Part shown: positions 10,394 through 19,954 of the stretch, piece by piece | Numbering within the stretch: the first letter of the stretch is position 1 | Layout of the letters: each line of letters starts with the position of its first letter | Assembly (NCBI GenBank): GCA_003222945.1 | Contig: QHXM01000072.1 | Coordinates: forward strand, 1-64,000 | Source of the DNA: Acidobacteriota bacterium | GTDB lineage: Bacteria > Acidobacteriota > Blastocatellia > Pyrinomonadales > Pyrinomonadaceae | Direction of reading: 5' to 3' | Length of the DNA: 64,000 bases | Notes under the pieces: generated by a model | Seen by the model: only the letters and a program-made list of their open reading frames with translations | Databases searched by the model: none | What the model was told of the DNA's origin: nothing | Position numbers and translations under genes: made by a program

Positions 10394-11110
10394 ATGAAAG
10401 TAGTTATTCTATGCGGCGGTCAGGGCACACGCCTACGCGAAGAGACTGAATATAGGCCAAAGCCTCTGGTCGATGTCGGAGGCCGCCCCATACTCTGGCA
10501 CATCATGAAGCTCTACGCTCATCACGGGTTTCGTGATTTTGTACTCTGCCTTGGCTATCGCGGCAACATGATTAAGGAATATTTTCTTAACTACGAGGCC
10601 ATGAACAACGACTTCATGATCTGCTTAGGTCAGAAGCATCACATCAATTATTTCGGCGCGCACGAGGAGCAGGATTTTCGCGTCACACTGGCCGACACAG
10701 GCCTTGATACCATGACGGGCGGGCGCGTGAAGATGATTGAGCGCTACATAACGGAAGACCTTTTCATGGTCACTTACGGCGACGGCCTGAGTGATGTGGA
10801 CATCACAAAGCTCCTGGAGTTTCATAAATCTCACGGGCGTCTTGCTACTGTGACGACCATGCGACCCATCTCGCGCTACGGCATCCTGGAGTTGGACGAG
10901 CAGGGCAACGTCACAGACTTTGCCGAGAAGCCGCAGATTGACGGCTGGGCTAACACAGGGTTCTTCGTCTTCAACCGCGCGGTCTTCGATTACATAAGCT
11001 GCGAGGCTGAATGCATTCTGGAGCGCGAACCGTTAGAAAGACTCGCGCGAGTCGGACAACTGATGGCTTACAGGCACGAGGGCTTGGCTTGTCGGCAGTT
11101 GGCTGGTTAA
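10394..11110 (+). pseudogene. rfbF: Glucose-1-phosphate cytidylyltransferase, C-terminus lost at a fusion/deletion junction
   Basis: MKVVILCGGQGTRLREETEYRPKPLVDVGGRPILWHIMK... up to LMAYRHEG (11083), then off-family residues and a stop. Confidence 0.85.
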
Positions 11111-12026
11111 AAGCCTGGTTGACGCTCGCGCGGATGTCGTCTGCTTAGTCCGCGACTGGGTCCCGCAATCGGAACTGGTGCGCGGGTCTGTGATAGAGAA
11201 TGTGAAGGTCGTTCGCGGAGACGTGTGCGACCAGCCGCTCTTGGAGCGCACGCTTGGTGAGTACGAGATTGACACTGTAATTCATCTGGCGGCGCAAACC
11301 ATCGTGGGCATTGCGAACCGCAACCCTTCGTCAACCTTCGAGAGCAACATCAAGGGGACGTGGACGCTTCTCGAAGCTTGTCGCAGAAGCCCTCAAGTCC
11401 GGCAAGTCGTCATCGCATCATCAGACAAAGCCTACGGCGATCAGGAGCAACTGCCTTATGACGAGCAGACGCCTTTGCAGGGACGCCACCCTTACGATGT
11501 CAGTAAGTCCTGCGCCGATCTAATCACGCACGCCTACGCGGTCACTTACAAGCTGCCCGTCGCCATCACACGCTGCGGAAATTTTTACGGAGGCGGCGAC
11601 CTGAACTGGAATCGGATTGTGCCGGGAACGATTCGTTCCATCCTGCGCGGGCAGCCGCCCGTCATACGCTCCGATGGCGACTACATACGCGACTATTTTT
11701 ACGTCAAGGATGGCGCAGCCGCTTACATGCTGCTTGCAGAGGCTCTAGCCGCACGGCCAGAACTTCGCGGCGAGGCTTTCAATTTCTCTAACGAGTTGCA
11801 GATAACGGTGCGTGAATTGGTTGATCGCATCCTTCTGCTTATGAATTCCGAACTCGTGCCTGAAATTAGAAATGAAGCTACGAACGAGATTCGCCGCCAG
11901 TATCTTTGTGCGGAGAAGGCGCGGACCTGTCTCAACTGGTCTCCCGTTTATAATCTTGATGCGGGCTTGAAAGAGACGATTGACTGGTATCGACAGTTTT
12001 TCTCTGTGGAGAGTCTCTATGATTGA
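11085..12026 (+). pseudogene. rfbG: CDP-glucose 4,6-dehydratase lacking its extreme N-terminus
   Basis: Frame from 11085 reads [47 protein letters not shown]..., a SDR with [11 protein letters not shown]; the initiating Met and most of the nucleotide-binding Gly-rich motif are absent. Confidence 0.8.
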
Positions 12027-12468
12027 CGGAGTCGAGGTGATTCCCTTAAAGCAGATTCCTGACGAGCGCGGGAAGATCATGCACATGCTCAGAAGCGACG
12101 ACCCGCACTTCGAGCAGTTCGGCGAGATATATTTTTCAGTCGTCTATCCGGGCGTCATTAAGGGTTGGCACATACACCGCGTGATGACTCTCAACTACGC
12201 CTGCGTACACGGCACGATCAAGCTGGTGCTCTATGATGACCGCGAAGGCTCACGGACGCGCGGACGTTTGCAGGAGCTTTTCATAGGCGAGTCTAACTAC
12301 GCTCTGGTTAAGATACCGCACGGCGTGTGGAACGGGTTTAAGGGCGTGGGCGTGGCCGCTGCGATTGTCGCCAACTGTTCGACCATCCCGCACGACCCTC
12401 ACGAGATAGACCGCTTAGACCCTTTTGATCCAGGCATCCCTTACGATTGGTCGTTGAAGCACAGATAG
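12019..12468 (+). CDS. dTDP-4-dehydrorhamnose 3,5-epimerase-like (RmlC family)
   Basis: [28 protein letters not shown]... [17 protein letters not shown] overlaps end of upstream gene. Confidence 0.82.
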   Translation: MIDGVEVIPLKQIPDERGKIMHMLRSDDPHFEQFGEIYFSVVYPGVIKGWHIHRVMTLNYACVHGTIKLVLYDDREGSRTRGRLQELFIGESNYALVKIPHGVWNGFKGVGVAAAIVANCSTIPHDPHEIDRLDPFDPGIPYDWSLKHR

Positions 12469-12482
12469 GGAGAAGTCAACGG

Positions 12483-13352
12483 GTGAAGATTCTTGTCACA
12501 GGCGCGGGCGGGATGCTCGGCTCGGATTTGTGTCGGGTACTCGAAGGATACGGGCACGAGGTTGCAGCCTACGCGCGCGAGCGCCTGGACGTGCGTGAGT
12601 TGAAGCAGGCCAGAGAGCTAATCTCACTTGAGCGTCCGCGTTGTGTCATTCACGCTGCGGCATTCACCAACGTTGACGAGAGCGAAAGGAATCCTGACAC
12701 GGCTTACGCTGCGAACACTCTGGGCGCTTGGAACGTAGCCCTGGCTTGCGCGCAGTTCGATGCCACGCTCGTTTACGTCAGCAGTTGCGGCATCTTCGAC
12801 GGGCAGAAGGAAACGCCCTACACAGAATTTGACGAGCCGCGTCCGCTGACGCATTACCATCGAAGCAAATACCTGGGCGAGCAATTGGTCGCACGCCACT
12901 CGGCACGCCACTTCATAGTGCGCCCCGGTTGGCTCTACGGCGGAAGCCTCACGCACCGGCGCAATTTCGTAGAGGCTCGCCGCCGCGAGGCTTTAACCAA
13001 GCCTGAGATTGTAAGCGCCAAAGATAAGTTCGGGTCTCCGACCTACACTGTGGATTTCGCGCGCCAGATTATGGAATTGATAGAGACCGAAGCTTACGGC
13101 ACTTACCACGTCGCCAATCTGGGCTTCGGCTCTCGTTTCGATTACGTCAGAGAGATCATCAAACACTTAGGGTTGCCGAATGAGGTGAAGCCCGTCGGCT
13201 CGGACCACTTCCAGCGCGCAGCGCCCGTCCCGGACTCTGAAGCGCTTGAAGATTGTTGCTTGAGGTTAAGAGGCATACTCAGGATGCGCCCTTGGCAGGA
13301 GGCTCTGGAAGATTATGTGAAGAACAGATTTCTACCGGAGTTGAATCAATAG
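12483..13352 (+). CDS. NAD(P)-dependent sugar nucleotide reductase (RmlD-like)
   Basis: GTG start; MKILVTGAGGMLGSDLCRVLEGYGHEV, AAFTNVDESE, YHRSKYLGEQ motifs. Confidence 0.85.
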   Translation: MKILVTGAGGMLGSDLCRVLEGYGHEVAAYARERLDVRELKQARELISLERPRCVIHAAAFTNVDESERNPDTAYAANTLGAWNVALACAQFDATLVYVSSCGIFDGQKETPYTEFDEPRPLTHYHRSKYLGEQLVARHSARHFIVRPGWLYGGSLTHRRNFVEARRREALTKPEIVSAKDKFGSPTYTVDFARQIMELIETEAYGTYHVANLGFGSRFDYVREIIKHLGLPNEVKPVGSDHFQRAAPVPDSEALEDCCLRLRGILRMRPWQEALEDYVKNRFLPELNQ

Positions 13353-13383
13353 TTCTGTCTAATTCAATTTGTTAGATAAATTG

Positions 13384-13438
13384 CCTACAGCTTTAGCTGT
13401 AGGAATGAGTAAGAAAAAAGATTTTGGCTTTAGCCGAA
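13384..13438 (+). repeat. REP-like double-hairpin element
   Basis: CCTACAGCT-TT-AGCTGTAGG perfect 9-bp stem (13384-13403), followed by TTTGGCT-TT-AGCCGAA (7 bp with one G:T; 13423-13438). Confidence 0.55.
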
Positions 13439-13449
13439 CCACGCGGCGC

Positions 13450-14694
13450 ATGACACTCAAAGACAAGCGCGTTCTCTTCATCTCCTACAACGGGATGCTT
13501 GACCCTTTAGGGCAGAGCCAGGTCATTCCTTATTTACGCGAGTTGAGTCGCATTGGATTGCGTTTCACTTTGCTGAGCTTTGAGCGCGATGCAGCCTGGG
13601 ATTCGGAAGGCGTTGCAAAGTGCGAGGAATTAAAAGAGCAGTTGAACGCATACGATATTGAGTGGCATCGCCTTCGTTATCACAGGCGGCCTTCGCTGCC
13701 CGCGACCCTTTACGATGTGATGGCGGGCACGCGCTTCGCAAGCCAGCTTGTTCGGAAGAATCGAATCGAGGTAGTTCACGCGCGAAGTCACGTCCCGGCC
13801 ACCATCGCACTCAACTTAAAAAGAAGGTTTCCGTTAAAGATGATCTTTGACGTGCGCGGGCTGATGGCCGAAGAGTATATGGACGCGGGACACTGGCGTG
13901 AAGGAAGCCTTAAATACCGTTTGACGAAACGAACCGAGCGGCGCTTGTTTGCGGCGTCGGACGGAGTGGTCACGCTGACAGAAGCCATCTGGCCTCTGAT
14001 AAAGAATTGGGATGGTCTGGGCGGGCGCAATGTCTCGCACGCGGTCGTTCCCTGCTGCGCCGACCTTGAAAGGTTCAGGTTTGATGCGGAAGCAAGAGCG
14101 CGACGGCGTGCGGAGTTGCAGGTCGAAGATAAGTTCGTAGTGGTTTACAGCGGCTCAATCGGCGGCTGGTACATGACAGGCGAGATGATGGATTTCTTCG
14201 CGTCGCTCAGAGCCGCCGACTCGCGCGCTCACTTTCTATGGCTGACGACGGGCGCGCACGATGTGGTTAAAAGTATGATGCAGGCGCGAGGGATAGCCGA
14301 GGCGGATTACACTGTGCGCTCTGCTTCGCCTGCGGACGTTTCGTCGTACCTATCCGCGAGCGACGCAGGAATGGCTTTCATCAAACCCTGCTTCTCTAAG
14401 CTCGCTTCGTCGCCCACGAAGACCGCTGAATATCTGGCCTGTGGGTTGCCGCTCATACTCAATGCCGGAGTCGGTGATTCAGACGTGCTCGCAACGCGCG
14501 AACGAGTCGGCACGCTGGTCCATGATTTCACTTCGGAAGAGTATGAGCGCGCCGCTTCGGAAATCTTGAAGATGGCGGAAGACGTGGAAGCGAAGCGTGC
14601 GCGGACGCGCGAGGTCGCGGAGAGATTGTTTGACGTGCGCGGCGTGGGGCTTGAGCGATACGCTCGCCTTTACGAAGAGGTGAGTCGTAGTTAA
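13450..14694 (+). CDS. Glycosyltransferase family 4
   Basis: ORF open from 13369, but conserved sequence begins after ATG 13450 (MTLKDKRVLFISYNGMLDPLGQSQVIPYL); C-terminal ASSPTKTAEYLACGLPLILNAGVGD. Confidence 0.85.
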   Translation: MTLKDKRVLFISYNGMLDPLGQSQVIPYLRELSRIGLRFTLLSFERDAAWDSEGVAKCEELKEQLNAYDIEWHRLRYHRRPSLPATLYDVMAGTRFASQLVRKNRIEVVHARSHVPATIALNLKRRFPLKMIFDVRGLMAEEYMDAGHWREGSLKYRLTKRTERRLFAASDGVVTLTEAIWPLIKNWDGLGGRNVSHAVVPCCADLERFRFDAEARARRRAELQVEDKFVVVYSGSIGGWYMTGEMMDFFASLRAADSRAHFLWLTTGAHDVVKSMMQARGIAEADYTVRSASPADVSSYLSASDAGMAFIKPCFSKLASSPTKTAEYLACGLPLILNAGVGDSDVLATRERVGTLVHDFTSEEYERAASEILKMAEDVEAKRARTREVAERLFDVRGVGLERYARLYEEVSRS

Positions 14695-14751
14695 GACAAA
14701 GCTTTTGCTTTTATTGACAAGTGAAGCGCGAGGCGATGCAAGACCTTTGTC

Positions 14752-14988
14752 GGCTGCGAGAACGTTATTGTAAGGCTTGTCAATGACATTTACATGCCTG
14801 ACAACGCCATTTACACGCCATACAGAGACGTTTACATGCATGTAAACGTCTCTGTATGGCGTGTAAACTTCAATTACATGCGTGTAAACGTTCTTGTATA
14901 GCTTGTAAACGTCATTTACATGCGTGACAACGGCGTTGCATGGCTTGTAAATGGCGTTGTCGGGCATGTAAATGGCGAAGTTGAGGCT
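14752..14988. repeat. Array of 21-bp degenerate repeats arranged head to head around a perfect 58-bp palindrome
   Basis: Core GTAAA[C/T] (or GACAAC) at 14842, 14863, 14884, 14905, 14926, 14947, 14968, 14989, each exactly 21 bp apart; mirrored units on the left at the same spacing; palindrome 14810-14867. Confidence 0.9.
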
Positions 14989-15054
14989 GTAAACAACGAT
15001 CTTTTATTCAATTAATTGCTGGCCTCACGCTGCAATGGAGTTCTTAGACCCTCT

Positions 15055-16158
15055 ATGAAAGTTCTGGCCTTAGCCTCGTATCCCGTACAGGCTGCCGCGA
15101 CGCGCTACCGTCTTGAGCAGTTTGTAGAGCCTCTGGCCGAACGCGGCATAGAGTTGGACGTGCGCCCGTTTCTCAACTCCAATCTTTTCACTTCGCTCTA
15201 CCGTCGCTCGGAATTGGCGCGCACGTCCTTCGGTCTTCTAAAGGCTGCGCTCAGGCGCGGCGATGATCTATTTGATGTGCGGGGCGCAGATGTAATCCTG
15301 GTGCAGCGCGAGGCTATGATGTTCGGTCCGCCCGTCTTTGAGTGGCTCTCGACGCGCGCCCTGCGACGCCCGATGGTTCTGGACTTGGACGATGCTACCT
15401 ACGTCTCATATACTAGCCCGACTTATGGACGCCTTGCGAGCGCCCTAAAATGGTTTAGAAAAACAGACGACCTGATTCGATGGGCGCGGGTTGTGACCTG
15501 CGGCAATCGCTATATAGCCGACTATGTGTCGAGTAAGAATGCGAGCGCCGTCATCATCCCGACTGTCGTTGACACGGACCGCTTTCGCCCTGTCGAAAGA
15601 GAGAGGGAGAACGACCCGCCGATCCTGGGTTGGATAGGTACGCATTCAACGTTTCCCTTTCTTGAGATGATCTTTCCAGCGCTCAGTGATCTTGCGCGCA
15701 CGCATCGCTTCAAACTGAAGGTGGTCGGAGCGGGTAAGCATGATGTTGAGATTCCGGGCGTAGAGGTAGAGAGCCTTGATTGGAAAATGGAACGTGATAT
15801 AGAGGATTTTCAATCTTTCGACATTGGCCTTTATCCGATTGACCTTGAGCGTTACGGTGCGGAATGGGTGATTGGCAAGTCAGGCTTTAAGGCCATACAG
15901 TACATGTCTGTTGGCATCCCCTATGTCGTCACACCCGTCGCCGCCTGCGCTGAAATCGGCGAAGCTGGCGTCACACATTTTTGTGCCGACACGCAAGGTG
16001 AGTGGCGCGAGTCTCTTGCGAGATTGATCTCGGACAGAGAGATGCGCCGGCGCATGGGCGAGGCCGGACGCCGCAACGCACTTCAGCATTACACGGTAGC
16101 AAAGCAGGCCGACACGCTCGCAGAAGTTTTGCGCGAAGCAGCCCGAAAGAATTTATGA
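15055..16158 (+). CDS. Glycosyltransferase family 4-like
   Basis: MKVLALASYPVQAAATRYRLEQFVEPL..., LGWIGTHSTFPFLE, GKSGFKAIQYMSVGIPYVVTPVA. Confidence 0.85.
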   Translation: MKVLALASYPVQAAATRYRLEQFVEPLAERGIELDVRPFLNSNLFTSLYRRSELARTSFGLLKAALRRGDDLFDVRGADVILVQREAMMFGPPVFEWLSTRALRRPMVLDLDDATYVSYTSPTYGRLASALKWFRKTDDLIRWARVVTCGNRYIADYVSSKNASAVIIPTVVDTDRFRPVERERENDPPILGWIGTHSTFPFLEMIFPALSDLARTHRFKLKVVGAGKHDVEIPGVEVESLDWKMERDIEDFQSFDIGLYPIDLERYGAEWVIGKSGFKAIQYMSVGIPYVVTPVAACAEIGEAGVTHFCADTQGEWRESLARLISDREMRRRMGEAGRRNALQHYTVAKQADTLAEVLREAARKNL

Positions 16159-16234
16159 TGCATGGAGAGAACGATGCCGCCGCAGTAGCCACGAACCGGA
16201 ATGCTCAGACGGCTTCGACAGAAAAGAGGAGGCG

Positions 16235-16993
16235 GTGGCGAGAGTTGCGACCGAGCGTGTTCGTTCGTCAAGCCGTGTTTCACGCGCGCGTCTTGTTAGC
16301 CTGGCTTTCATCGCTCTGCTTCCGTCATTCCTGAAGAGGTTCTGTTACAGGCTCTTCTTCGGCTACCGCATTGGCAAGCGCGTTTCGATAGGCTTGAGTA
16401 TCCTGGATGCAGCCGAATGCGAGATTGCGGATGATGTCAGCATAGGCCACCTGAATCTAGTCATCGGCGTAAAGAGATTAAGCATGGGAGATCACGTTCG
16501 CATAGGGCATCTGAATATTTTGCGGGGCGGCGACGAGATTCAGATAGGACGATACGCCGAGATTATTAGAATGAATGAGATCAATTCGATTCCAGAACCC
16601 GATGCGGTCAATCCTGTGAACCCAAGGTTTCTGCTCGGAGCGGGCAGCATCGTCACCACAGGCCACAAGATAGATTTCACTGATCGAGTGGAGATTGGTC
16701 GTCGCACCATTCTGGGCGGGCGCAACTCTTCACTGTGGACGCACAATCGCCAGCGCACGCTGCCCATAGAGATAGGCTCATTTACTTACATAGGCTCTGA
16801 GATTCGCGTCGCTCCCGGAGGAGCAATACCCTCTCGTTGCATAGTAGGCATCGGAGCGGTCATCACGAAAAAGCTAAAAGAGGAGAACTATTTAATCGGA
16901 GGAGTCCCTGCCAAACCGATCAAGCCGCTCGACGCGGAGGACATCTTCCTTATAGAACAGAAAACGCGACCGGACCTGCCTGATAACATCTGA
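16235..16993 (+). CDS. Left-handed beta-helix (hexapeptide-type) acyltransferase-like protein
   Basis: Hexapeptide-like IGHLNLVIG..., ILGGRNSSLWTHNRQRT, GSFTYIGSEIRVAPGGAIPSRCIVGIGAVITK, IGGVPAKPI. Confidence 0.75.
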   Translation: MARVATERVRSSSRVSRARLVSLAFIALLPSFLKRFCYRLFFGYRIGKRVSIGLSILDAAECEIADDVSIGHLNLVIGVKRLSMGDHVRIGHLNILRGGDEIQIGRYAEIIRMNEINSIPEPDAVNPVNPRFLLGAGSIVTTGHKIDFTDRVEIGRRTILGGRNSSLWTHNRQRTLPIEIGSFTYIGSEIRVAPGGAIPSRCIVGIGAVITKKLKEENYLIGGVPAKPIKPLDAEDIFLIEQKTRPDLPDNI

Positions 16994-17046
16994 TCGAACG
17001 GAAGCGCAAGGGTAGAATAGTTTGCGTATAACAGCTTCCGCCCAGG

Positions 17047-18504
17047 ATGCTCTACAAGTTTTTGCGCGCTCGCCCTTTTGTAATTAAGCAGGAACGCCCG
17101 AAGCCAGTTTTCATCCGTCCGTTTCCTAAAAAGCCTATGGGAGCAAAAATACTGAGCAGGGTCTCAGCATGGTTTGGTATCAAGAAGCAAAGGGATTTCT
17201 GGCGGTTGATTGCTATTGCTGCTTGCCTGCATGTTGCGCTGGTTCTAATAATCTATCTGGTGGGACGCGTTCATCTTCTTTCCGATACATTCGACGAGCA
17301 CGGAATCGGAATATCGTTTGCCATTGACTCCGCGAGCTACAGAATCGAGGCGAGCAAGTTGGCCGGGCTTTTAGGCAACTGGGACATTGCGGGTTGGATA
17401 GCGCTTGGCTCGCAGTTTCACGTCAAGCTCTATTCAATTTGCTTTGCAACATTCGGGCGCGTTCTGGGCTTCAACATTTTAAGCAACGAGCCGCTGAACC
17501 TTTTCTATTACCTTATTACTTTGTCGCTGGTCTTCGCTCTGACGAAAGAGGTGTTTGATAGGCGAAGTGCGCTCGTTGCGATGAGCATAGTGGGCGTGTG
17601 GCCTTCGTTTTTACTGCACACAACACAGATGCTGCGCGATCCCCTGTTCATCGCAGCACTTCTGTTACTCTTTCTTATCCTCGTCAGGTGGTTGACGAGA
17701 ACGCTCTCATTGCATCTTGGCGCGATTGCCGGAACAATCGGCGGCTTTGCGTGCCTTTTTTTGTGGCTGAGCCGTGGCGACATGTGGGAAGTGATATTCG
17801 TGAGCGTGCTCGTCGGTTGCCTTTTCTTTATAATCAGGCAGATACGCGAGCAGCGATTGCTTGCGGGCAATATGATAGGCGTTGCCTTGCTGCTGGCAAT
17901 CGCGCTCTTCATGCCACGGCTCGTGCCCGCCTACAGACAGACGACGGAGTCGCTGACCTTCAAGAACGCGCAGCCCACTAAATTAGAAGGGCAACGCGCA
18001 AGCGTATGGTCGCAGATTCCTATTAGAATCACTTTATTGAGGCACAATTTTATAGCGGCATATCCGCAGGCAGGCTCAAACATAGATACGGAAGTCGAGT
18101 TGGTCGGGATCAAGGATATTATCCGATACTTTCCGCGAGCAGTCTTAATCGGACTCATGTCCCCGTTTCCGAATATGTGGTTCGTTGCGGGTGCTAACGT
18201 TGGGCTGAAAGGTAGAATCCTGAGCGGGGCGGAGGCGCTCATCATGTACCTGTTTATAGCGTTGGCAGCGTTGACCGTTTGGCGAAGGCGGGCGCAATTG
18301 TCTGTCTGGATGCTCTCCGTAATCATACTGGTGGGAGCGACTGCGCTCGGCTACGTGGTCGTCAACATCAGCACGCTGTATCGTATGCGATATGCTTTCT
18401 GGATGCTGGTTATAATATTAGGCACGGACGCGCTGGTTAATCTACGCTGTTTAAGTTTCTCAAGGTTAGAAGGGGCGGCTAAAGACTCTCCTTCTAACCT
18501 TTGA
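17047..18504 (+). CDS. Polytopic membrane protein of the polysaccharide locus
   Basis: 485 aa with many hydrophobic segments, located among glycosyltransferases and flippase. Confidence 0.65.
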   Translation: MLYKFLRARPFVIKQERPKPVFIRPFPKKPMGAKILSRVSAWFGIKKQRDFWRLIAIAACLHVALVLIIYLVGRVHLLSDTFDEHGIGISFAIDSASYRIEASKLAGLLGNWDIAGWIALGSQFHVKLYSICFATFGRVLGFNILSNEPLNLFYYLITLSLVFALTKEVFDRRSALVAMSIVGVWPSFLLHTTQMLRDPLFIAALLLLFLILVRWLTRTLSLHLGAIAGTIGGFACLFLWLSRGDMWEVIFVSVLVGCLFFIIRQIREQRLLAGNMIGVALLLAIALFMPRLVPAYRQTTESLTFKNAQPTKLEGQRASVWSQIPIRITLLRHNFIAAYPQAGSNIDTEVELVGIKDIIRYFPRAVLIGLMSPFPNMWFVAGANVGLKGRILSGAEALIMYLFIALAALTVWRRRAQLSVWMLSVIILVGATALGYVVVNISTLYRMRYAFWMLVIILGTDALVNLRCLSFSRLEGAAKDSPSNL

Positions 18505-18572
18505 TTAAGATACTGAATTCGGCAAGGATGCCGAGTCCTCTTTCGTCGTCGTCCTCTGGTTGAAGCAACCTG

Positions 18573-19895
18573 ATGTCAACTCTGCGATTATCGCTGGTCA
18601 ATTTTGGAATGAGGGTGGCCCTGCTGCTGATTGTCACGGCCAACGCTCTCATACTTGCGCGCACGCTTGGGCCTGACGGCTTCGGTCAATATTTCCTCTT
18701 CTTAAGAGTGGCGTCGGTGCTGGCGGTCCTGGCAGATTTGGGGCTATCGCAAAGTGCAAACGCTTTCTTCGGACGTTACAGCGAGTGGCGTGGCTCTCTG
18801 CACCGCATCATACTGCGGCTTGTCCCGCTCTTTTGGCTGGGGATGATTCTCGTCGGCGGGATAACGATCTGGAGCGTGGGCGATGCTCTGCTGCCACACT
18901 TCCCGCTTCTATTAACTGTGCTGGCCTTCGCTATTCTCCCCTTACTGCTCTACGCGAATCTATGGAACAGCATGATGATCGGAATGGGATACATCGTGCG
19001 CGTCAATCTTGTGCAGCTAGTGATGTGCACTCTCTCGCTGACATTAACGATTGTCTTCGTTGTTGGTCTTTCAGGTCGGGTGGTCGCGGCGGCCATTATT
19101 TATCTCTTCACAATGTTCATTCAGTTTCTAGCTATGTTCATCATAGCGTTTCGCGTGAGCGCGGATGATGCGGCCAACGAGCCGCCGGAGAAATTATCTC
19201 GCCAGGTTCTGAATTTCGGCCTGCGAGGTTACATAGGTTCGCTCTCATCTCTTCTATGGACGCGCGTTCTGGTTTTCATCCTGAACGCCACACACGGCGT
19301 CGTGGCCGTAGGCATCTTCTCCATAGCACAGCAGGTGATAGAGAAGATGTTACTGCCCGTGCAGGCGATTCAGGATGTTATATATCAGAAGATGTCCGTG
19401 CTCTCGCCTGAGCGCGCCACGGTGGCAATGAACCGCTATCTGAGACTAACCTGGTGGAGTATGCTGGTAATCGTACTCGCCGGAGCGTTGCTAGCGCCCT
19501 GGGTGGTTGTGATGATTCTCGGAGAGAGCTATGTGAAGACTGTAACGGTCGCACGCATTCTCTTAATCGGTTCCGCTTTCATGGGCGTTTCGATGCTGCT
19601 CGACACTTACTTCATCAACCAGATGCACAGGCCCGGTCTGGTTTCTATCCTGGCCTGGGTGAACATGCTTGTGGGAGTTATCCTGGCTCTGCTTTTCATT
19701 CCCAGACTCGGAGAAACGGGGACGGCCTGGGCGCAGGCGTTGACCTACATTGCGGGCACATTGATTTACTTGGGCATCTATTTACGAATCAGTGGGACGA
19801 AGCTCAAGCAGTTGCTCTTTATACACAACGGAGATGTTGTGCTGATTCGAGAACAGGTTGCTTCCATGTTAAGATGGAGGGAAAGCAGAGGATAA
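18573..19895 (+). CDS. Polysaccharide flippase (Wzx-like, MOP superfamily)
   Basis: 440 aa polytopic; LILARTLGPDGFGQYFLFLRVASVLAVLADLGLSQSANAFFGR N-terminus. Confidence 0.85.
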   Translation: MSTLRLSLVNFGMRVALLLIVTANALILARTLGPDGFGQYFLFLRVASVLAVLADLGLSQSANAFFGRYSEWRGSLHRIILRLVPLFWLGMILVGGITIWSVGDALLPHFPLLLTVLAFAILPLLLYANLWNSMMIGMGYIVRVNLVQLVMCTLSLTLTIVFVVGLSGRVVAAAIIYLFTMFIQFLAMFIIAFRVSADDAANEPPEKLSRQVLNFGLRGYIGSLSSLLWTRVLVFILNATHGVVAVGIFSIAQQVIEKMLLPVQAIQDVIYQKMSVLSPERATVAMNRYLRLTWWSMLVIVLAGALLAPWVVVMILGESYVKTVTVARILLIGSAFMGVSMLLDTYFINQMHRPGLVSILAWVNMLVGVILALLFIPRLGETGTAWAQALTYIAGTLIYLGIYLRISGTKLKQLLFIHNGDVVLIREQVASMLRWRESRG

Positions 19896-19954
19896 CGATC
19901 AACCTCCTCATGGCTGTCGTCACTATAAACTCGGCACTCTTAGTCTGATCAGAT

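Noticed and set aside
14479-14967. Minus-strand ORF of 162 aa with heptapeptide repeats as a real gene
   Set aside because: Its C-terminal half is antisense to a well-conserved glycosyltransferase and its repeats follow from the 21-bp DNA period; kept only as a note in the repeat finding.
14752-14988. CRISPR array
   Set aside because: Units are contiguous 21-mers without unique spacers, inverted around a palindrome, and no cas genes are nearby.
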